DNA from: Phlebotomus papatasi
Lineage: Eukaryota > Arthropoda > Insecta > Diptera > Psychodidae
Direction: 5' to 3'
DNA: 64,000 bases
NCBI RefSeq assembly: GCF_024763615.1
Contig: NC_077223.1
Location: 45,880,627-45,944,626, forward strand
The position numbers and the translations under genes were made by a program. Position 1 is the stretch's first letter; every line of letters starts with the position of its first letter. Positions 58,755-64,000 of the stretch are shown piece after piece. The notes under the pieces were generated by a model that was not told the origin of the DNA, searched no databases, and worked only from the letters and a program-made list of their open reading frames with translations.

Positions 58755-60202
58755 GTAAGTTAATTATAGATAGATAGATAAATAGATAGATATTTTATTA
58801 TCATCAATGCTCTCTGGAGTAATGCGTTACAAAATTTATAACAAAAAGACGAAAATTTGCAATTACTTTTTCTGCGGCCACCGCCGTCTTAGCGTTGTTA
58901 CCAACCTACTCCGGAGTGAAAACGGTGTTTTAAAAAATTATTTGAAGATTAAATTAAACCTTACCAAAATGGTACGTTTGAAAAATATTTAGAAGGTCCG
59001 CGTTCAGTTTTTTTCTTTTAAGTTTTGTTAAAAAAAAAAGATAATCTAGTAGAGATTTCGAATGTGATTTTTAAACCACTTTAAAAAAAAGGTGGTCAAA
59101 AATTAGGAATTAGAAAAAAAATTTTTTGGTCAGTGGCGTCAGCGGTGACCAATCTCATTTAACCCTCTATCTGCTAAGGCCGTCTCATGACGGTCTTCAC
59201 AAAAATCACATTTACTGCGATTAAAGAGTTTTTATTTATTTAAAAGTGCTATAGTGTCCTCGGTAATAGTCTTACAAACATCTTTTGAAAGTTTGAACTC
59301 ATTTTGACTCTTCGTTTTGTTGCTATTCCCAGTTTTGTGTGACAGGTCAGAGAAAAAGCAACAAAAAAATTTTGGGCCAAAAAACTCATTTCCAATTTCA
59401 AGAAAAATACCGATTTAAAGTTATCTGACTAAAATAAATTTATTTTTTACTCAAAGATATGTCATTCTATTTTGTAAATTTTAATTTAGAAAATTGAAAT
59501 AAATTAAAATTAAAAATTAGAAATTAGAAGCAAAGAGTTTCAAATTTTTTTTTATATTTTCTCACCTAGCGCCTAAACTAAAAAAAGATAATAAAGAATG
59601 GATGGTATTTTCGACTTTATTGGATCATAATAATCCTATAGAAAACATTTTCTTACAACTTTTTTTTCGCATATTTTAAAGAAAATGTTAGAGCATTAAG
59701 CAGTTAAACGAAACAAACATATTTTTCGTAGAACATCATAATTCTTTCCTTTATGCACATTTCAAACAAAGTAAATCATCTTTCATCTTTCATAAATTTC
59801 TTAAATTTTTTTGTAGCCTTAAAAATTAGAAATCAAATATAAACGGGTGGTAAAGCGTCCTATTTTTTTGTGAAATTCTCGAATTCTTAATCTAGATGCT
59901 ACTGAAAAGTACCATCGCATTATTTACCGTTTACTGGTTCACAGACGTTTTTAAACCGATTTATAAATCACTGAAAAGATCACTCAAAATAGCTTAGGAG
60001 TAATTAAATGGATTTTCGAATAAAAATTAGTTATTAGTTCATAATCGATTCATGACCAATTAGAAACGGTTCAGAGGCTTCTCGGGTCAGTCTTAAGATT
60101 ACCAGCGAATCATAAACAGTTTCAACGGTTGTTTCAACCAATAAAATCAATCGTTAAAAATCGGTTACGTTTTTGCTAGAACTTTGAATGTTGCTTTATT
60201 TA
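58755..60202 (+). other. CFAP57 intron 3 (start) with repeat fragments
   Basis: Begins with the GTAAGT donor. Contains the ccaccgccgtcttagcg motif (58877-58894), the inverted form of that at 33117; a possible decayed TTAA-type element (about 59160-59710); and a head of the long dispersed repeat at 59848-60140 (ggtaaagcgtcctatttttt, accgatttataaatc). No further exon found. Confidence 0.6.
58766..58793 (+). repeat. GATA microsatellite
   Basis: Six or so tagata units with one interruption, 12 bp inside the CFAP57 exon 3 donor. Confidence 0.9.
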
Positions 60203-60871
60203 GGGTAAATTAAGCTAATTCAAGACCTTCTCTAAATGGAAATTTTTCGCTATTCCAAATGGAAAGGTCATTGTTTTTATGATAAATACAGTACTAAATT
60301 ATTATATTTATATATTTTATATAAAATAGTTTCACTATTTAGTTAATTTTGCTCCAATTAAAGCGAAAATCCATTCATATTTACAAATTTTAATTTGTTA
60401 ATTTCTCTGAAAAATTAAAAGTGTATCTTTTCACCATCGAATTTTCATCGATCAACCATGTTTTTCAATGAAAAACACAATGAGGTGACTGTTGTTGATT
60501 CGTTTTGTTTAACATTTCATGTCACATTTCTGGCTAATTTTAGTTAAATTAAGTGATAATCTTTATTGTTAACGGTACGAGAAGTTTTCAAATGAAATAA
60601 TTACCTATTTCGTGAACAAAAAGGATTTTTCTGAAGTTTCTGCAAATTCTTCAATAGGAACCTCGGGAAATATGATTTTTTGTAGAGATTTTCTTTTTGT
60701 TTTAGATGAGAAAGGAGAAAAGACCAGGAATAAGAACACATCCTGCACTCAAGAGCAACTCAACAAGGTTTTGGAAGCCTTTCGTCGCGGTATCACTTAT
60801 ACACTGTTTGTCTCCAATTAGAAACTTTCCCTTGTCTCCATTTGAATTAATATGTTCCCAATAGAAGCATT
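60203..60871 (+). mobile_element. TA-type element with psq transposase trace, copy 2, cut by the gap
   Basis: Starts GGGTAAATTAAGCTAATTC after TA and runs into the N stretch. Closely repeats 47690-48310. At about 60716-60800 the frame TRNKNTSCTQEQLNKVLEAF followed by RRGITY resembles the psq helix-turn-helix of pogo-like transposases; it is better kept than in copy 1, which lacks about 25 bp here. Confidence 0.72.
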
Positions 60872-61371
60872 NNNNNNNNNNNNNNNNNNNNNNNNNNNNN
60901 NNNNNNNNNNNNNNNNNNNNNNNNNNNNNNNNNNNNNNNNNNNNNNNNNNNNNNNNNNNNNNNNNNNNNNNNNNNNNNNNNNNNNNNNNNNNNNNNNNNN
61001 NNNNNNNNNNNNNNNNNNNNNNNNNNNNNNNNNNNNNNNNNNNNNNNNNNNNNNNNNNNNNNNNNNNNNNNNNNNNNNNNNNNNNNNNNNNNNNNNNNNN
61101 NNNNNNNNNNNNNNNNNNNNNNNNNNNNNNNNNNNNNNNNNNNNNNNNNNNNNNNNNNNNNNNNNNNNNNNNNNNNNNNNNNNNNNNNNNNNNNNNNNNN
61201 NNNNNNNNNNNNNNNNNNNNNNNNNNNNNNNNNNNNNNNNNNNNNNNNNNNNNNNNNNNNNNNNNNNNNNNNNNNNNNNNNNNNNNNNNNNNNNNNNNNN
61301 NNNNNNNNNNNNNNNNNNNNNNNNNNNNNNNNNNNNNNNNNNNNNNNNNNNNNNNNNNNNNNNNNNNNNNN
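60872..61371. other. assembly gap, 500 N
   Basis: Exactly 500 unresolved bases, likely a fixed-size scaffold spacer. The gap begins inside a repeated element, which probably caused it. Missing CFAP57 exon sequence could lie here. Confidence 0.95.
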
Positions 61372-61825
61372 AAGATTACTTTAGCCGTTCTTGCGTAATT
61401 CGTTCTCAAAACAGCGATTTATCGAAAGGATAAAGGCATTTTTACAAGGACTCCCAGCGTTTATGGTCCTGGGTCCCGGCAATTTTTCAATCTTATATCA
61501 GTACCAACAAAATGCGCCTACTCTCGTTTGTGGCGATTCCGGGACCAGCGCCCATATAGTTTTGACCATTCTCCTTTAATAATTCACGCAATATTTCAAT
61601 ATTTTAACTGTATTGTTTAAACTTTAATTAAAGATTTACTATCGATCTTACGAAATCTTCCACAGTAGGGATAGGGAGGGCTTCCTGGTTTTTGAGAAGC
61701 TGCACGAACTATCAACTTTGAGATTGCCTGAACAGAAGAGAAAAAATAAAACAAATTCTAAAATAAATCAACGCATCCTACTAAATTTATTTATAAATAT
61801 GTAATGCAAAATAATCAGTAAAATA
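61372..61825 (+). other. sequence between the gap and the Tc1 foldback
   Basis: 61391-61579 is open (including LQGLPAFMVLGPGNFSI) but unassigned; it may be more of the element entering the gap. 61666-61804 is a possible terminal exon, listed separately. Confidence 0.4.
61679..61804 (+). CDS. possible terminal exon (CFAP57 or other gene), weak
   Basis: After a pyrimidine-rich tcttccacag at 61656-61665 the sequence is GC-richer and opens as GFLVFEKLHELSTLRLPEQK, then a lysine/asparagine-rich stretch to TAA at 61802-61804. Joining phase 0 from CFAP57 exon 3 would require the weaker AG at 61677-61678 as acceptor; the better AG at 61664-61665 would need a different phase and therefore an unseen exon in the gap. 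No homology recognised. It is the only exon-like patch downstream of exon 3 in the window. Confidence 0.2.
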   Translation, partial: GFLVFEKLHELSTLRLPEQKRKNKTNSKINQRILLNLFINM

Positions 61826-62269
61826 CAGTGAGCGAAATTCAAATAGGGACGGACTTATAAGTGTGTGGTGTGGGTGTGGGTGGTCTGTAAGTCGGATCGA
61901 CCTAATATTTTTTTGTATAATATAGGCTTATCCAACAAGACTTTTTATGGTAGTGACCCACGCGCAATTGCGTTCGTGCGTGAACGCCAGCCGAATATTA
62001 AATTTTTAGGTGATTTTTGAGCGAAATTCAAATAGGGACGATCCCGATTTTTTAAATAAAAGTGAAACAAATCAGATCAATGAGATTTATTTTAATATTG
62101 TGGACTTGATCTCTTATTCTTTATGCCAGAAATAAGGTCTTTTAGCTACACTTAAGACCAATTCATGAAGAGTTTCTTGCTTAATTAGCGCCATGCGCTA
62201 CTGATAGCGTTCTTGAGTTCATCTACGTTCCCCATGGTCGGATACTATTTAACTTCTGCGTTAAATTAT

Positions 62270-62410
62270 CTTGCAATGATGCCTTACAGATTTTCAATAT
62301 GATTTGGGCTAGGTAAATCATCTGACTAATACAAAATGTGCAGTTTTTTTGTCCTGAAACCATTTAATTACAAGACTTTCTTCGTGAATTCCCGCATTAT
62401 TCTGCTGGAA
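62270..62410 (-). pseudogene. Tc1-like transposase C-terminal remnant, left arm
   Basis: Minus-strand frames carry QQNNAGIHEESLVIKWFQDK, matching the QQDNAPxHxA...WF segment around the second catalytic aspartate of Tc1 transposases, and after a frame shift DLPSPNHIENL, matching the D-x-x-P-x-L-N-P-I-E-N-L segment with the third catalytic residue. Stops and a frame shift make it inactive. Confidence 0.8.
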
Positions 62411-62845
62411 TTTGATATTACCACTAGTTTAAACTTCGGAAAATGCCACCGGTGCATCTTCAAATAATATTCAACTCTTTTCAGATATAATTTTAGTGGT
62501 TATTCAACGGTTTCGTGTATTTACATAAAATGACTAAAACGTCATATTAAAGCTCGTCTACCATTTACAGAAAAATATATCTCAATGGATAAAAATTGGA
62601 ATAAACTTACTTTTTTCCGATCAAAAGAAGTTTAAACTGAATGAGTGAAATTGTTTTATTATTGATATAACATACAGAGCAAAAACTTCGGTTGTGCAAC
62701 TGTGATGACTTGGGTGGCTTTTTCACTTTAGAAAAAGACATGAATCTGTCGGGTGACCAATAGAATGATATCTCAAAAGTATTGAATACCAATTGAAGAT
62801 GCACTGGTACCATTTTCAGAAGTCTAAACTAGTGGTAATGCCATT

Positions 62846-62975
62846 TTCCAGCAGAATTATGAGGGAAATTCATGAAGAAAGTCTTTTAATGAAGTGGTTC
62901 TAGGTAAAAAACTGCAAATTTTGGTTTATTCAGTAATTTCTGCCTTCCTAAATCTCAATGAAAATCTATGAGGCA
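62846..62975 (+). pseudogene. Tc1-like transposase C-terminal remnant, right arm
   Basis: The mirror copy of the left-arm remnant on the + strand (ccagcagaattatgaggg, then the LNLNENL-like cctaaatctcaatgaaaatc). More decayed than the left arm, with several stops. A further inward frame on the minus strand, 62607-62813, is not recognised. Confidence 0.7.
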
Positions 62976-63527
62976 TCATTGCAATATATATTAATGCAAG
63001 AGTTAAACAGTATCATACAGTAGTGACAGTGGAGGACCTGATGCTCTCAGTAATGCTAATTAGGTAAGAAATTCTTCATGAATTGGTCTTAAATAGGGCT
63101 ATAAGAAATTTTATTGGCACGAAGAATAAGATATAAAGTCCACAATATTAAAATAATTCTCATTGATCTGATTTGTTTCACTTTTATTTAAAAAATCGGC
63201 ATCGTCCCTATTTGAATTTCGCTCAAAAATCACCTAAAAATTTGATATTTGGCTAGTGTGCACGTACGAACGAAATTGCGCGTAGGTCACTACCATAAAA
63301 AGCCTTGTTGGATAGGCCTATATTATATAAAAGAATATTAGGTCGATCCGACTTACAGACCACCCACACCACACACTTATAAGTACGTCCCTATTTGAAT
63401 TTCGCTCACTGTATTTCATCTTGGTCAGTAACAAACTAAAAACTGATCAAAAATCCATTAAAAACCAAACCGAAAAGATGGTTTAATTTAATTTAAAACT
63501 TCTTACGTTTTCCTGTCAAGAATATTA

Positions 63528-64000
63528 GGGGAGACCGGGGAGTTTGGGTCACATTTTGATGTTTTGACTTTGAGACACTATTCCAAAAAATCACGATAGC
63601 GTATCATAATTTTATGCGGTCTATAGGATACTTATGGGTATTGACTTTATACAAAGTACTCGATAGAACTTGAAAAACAAATGAGTTTTCTTGGAGAAGA
63701 TAAAAAAAATTAACTTGACTCTTTGTCCTAAACCTCCCCGATATGGGGTAATATGGGACACATTTTTTCTCGCATAATTTGCATTATTGGAGCACGTTAA
63801 TTAATTTTAAATACCAGATTAAAAATATTTCTGATAGAAATAAAAATGTTTCATCTTTTATTTCATACTTAGAAATTAATATCAATTTTATTTGTACAGT
63901 AGAGTCATTTATTGTCAATCAATTATTTAAAGTATTTTCTTCTTATTTTCCATCTACCTTTCTTTGCTTCTTTTTTATTCTAAATATTACAATCATGATC
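63528..64000 (+). mobile_element. left end of a GGGGAGACCGGGG element, cut by the window
   Basis: Starts GGGGAGACCGGGGAGTTTGG after TA, the same type of terminus as the 911-bp family and its relatives. The right end is not reached. The interior repeats the start once (aacctccccgatatgggg near 63735). No coding. Confidence 0.55.

Larger units (their letters stand above)
61826..63411. mobile_element. Tc1-type foldback transposon with IR/DR ends
   Basis: 1,586 bp, TA on both sides (61824-61825, 63412-63413). Each end has an inverted repeat of about 220 bp with two copies of the direct motif GAGCGAAATTCAAATAGGGA (outer 61829, inner about 62018; mirrored at about 63203 and 63389), the IR/DR layout known from Tc1-like elements such as Minos and Sleeping Beauty. 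The inverted homology continues inward, so that both arms contain a decayed transposase C-terminus facing inward-out: on the minus strand of the left arm QQNNAGIHEESLVIKWFQDK and LPSPNHIENL (about 62400-62290), on the + strand of the right arm a more decayed form (62846-62970). The centre, about 62510-62815, is single-copy. Confidence 0.88.

Noticed and set aside
60702..61433. Long frames running through the N stretch on both strands
   Set aside because: They exist only because N was read as open; the flanking pieces do not form a protein.

Overview
This is an animal genomic window of about 68% A+T (estimated by eye), almost certainly from an insect. The short GT-AG introns, isolated intron-containing genes in a sea of small DNA transposons, and the two recognisable proteins fit a dipteran, possibly a lower (nematoceran) fly; that last point is inference. 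There is one assembly gap of exactly 500 N (60872-61371), probably a placeholder of unknown true size.

Only two host genes can be supported, both on the + strand at 50.3-58.8 kb. The first is PEN-2, the gamma-secretase subunit, with three exons (50333-50393, 50449-50553, 50681-50820) encoding exactly 101 residues. 185 bp downstream starts a CFAP57/WDR65 orthologue, a WD40 plus coiled-coil protein of motile cilia. Its exons are 51006-51262, 51329-51781 and 55941-58754, and it continues past a donor at 58755 into intron or unsequenced DNA. Its 4.2 kb second intron is a stack of nested transposons.

The left 48 kb has no gene I can recognise. It alternates unique AT-rich DNA, a few GC-richer unique islands (about 3.5-4.9, 7.1-8.0, 22.9-23.7, 28.1-29.2, 31.5-32.1, 33.0-34.4 and 49.0-50.3 kb) and many non-autonomous transposons whose ends could be placed from inverted termini and target duplications. 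These include TA-flanked elements with GGGGA- or GGGTAA-type ends (two families carry broken pogo-type helix-turn-helix coding), TTAA-flanked piggyBac-like elements, a TTA-flanked Harbinger-like palindrome, a Tc1-type foldback element, tRNA-headed SINEs, non-LTR retrotransposon remnants, and a foldback family built of 15-bp tandem arrays with 8-bp target duplications.

The most distinctive content is this transposon community: a foldback family in five places, several elements nested in one another in readable order, and a dozen or so different elements sharing nearly the same GGGGA(A/G)AC-type terminus, as if moved by a common transposase. No CRISPR, rRNA or confident tRNA gene is present. 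Coordinates were placed by hand and may be off by a base or two; family names for elements are from visible structure only.
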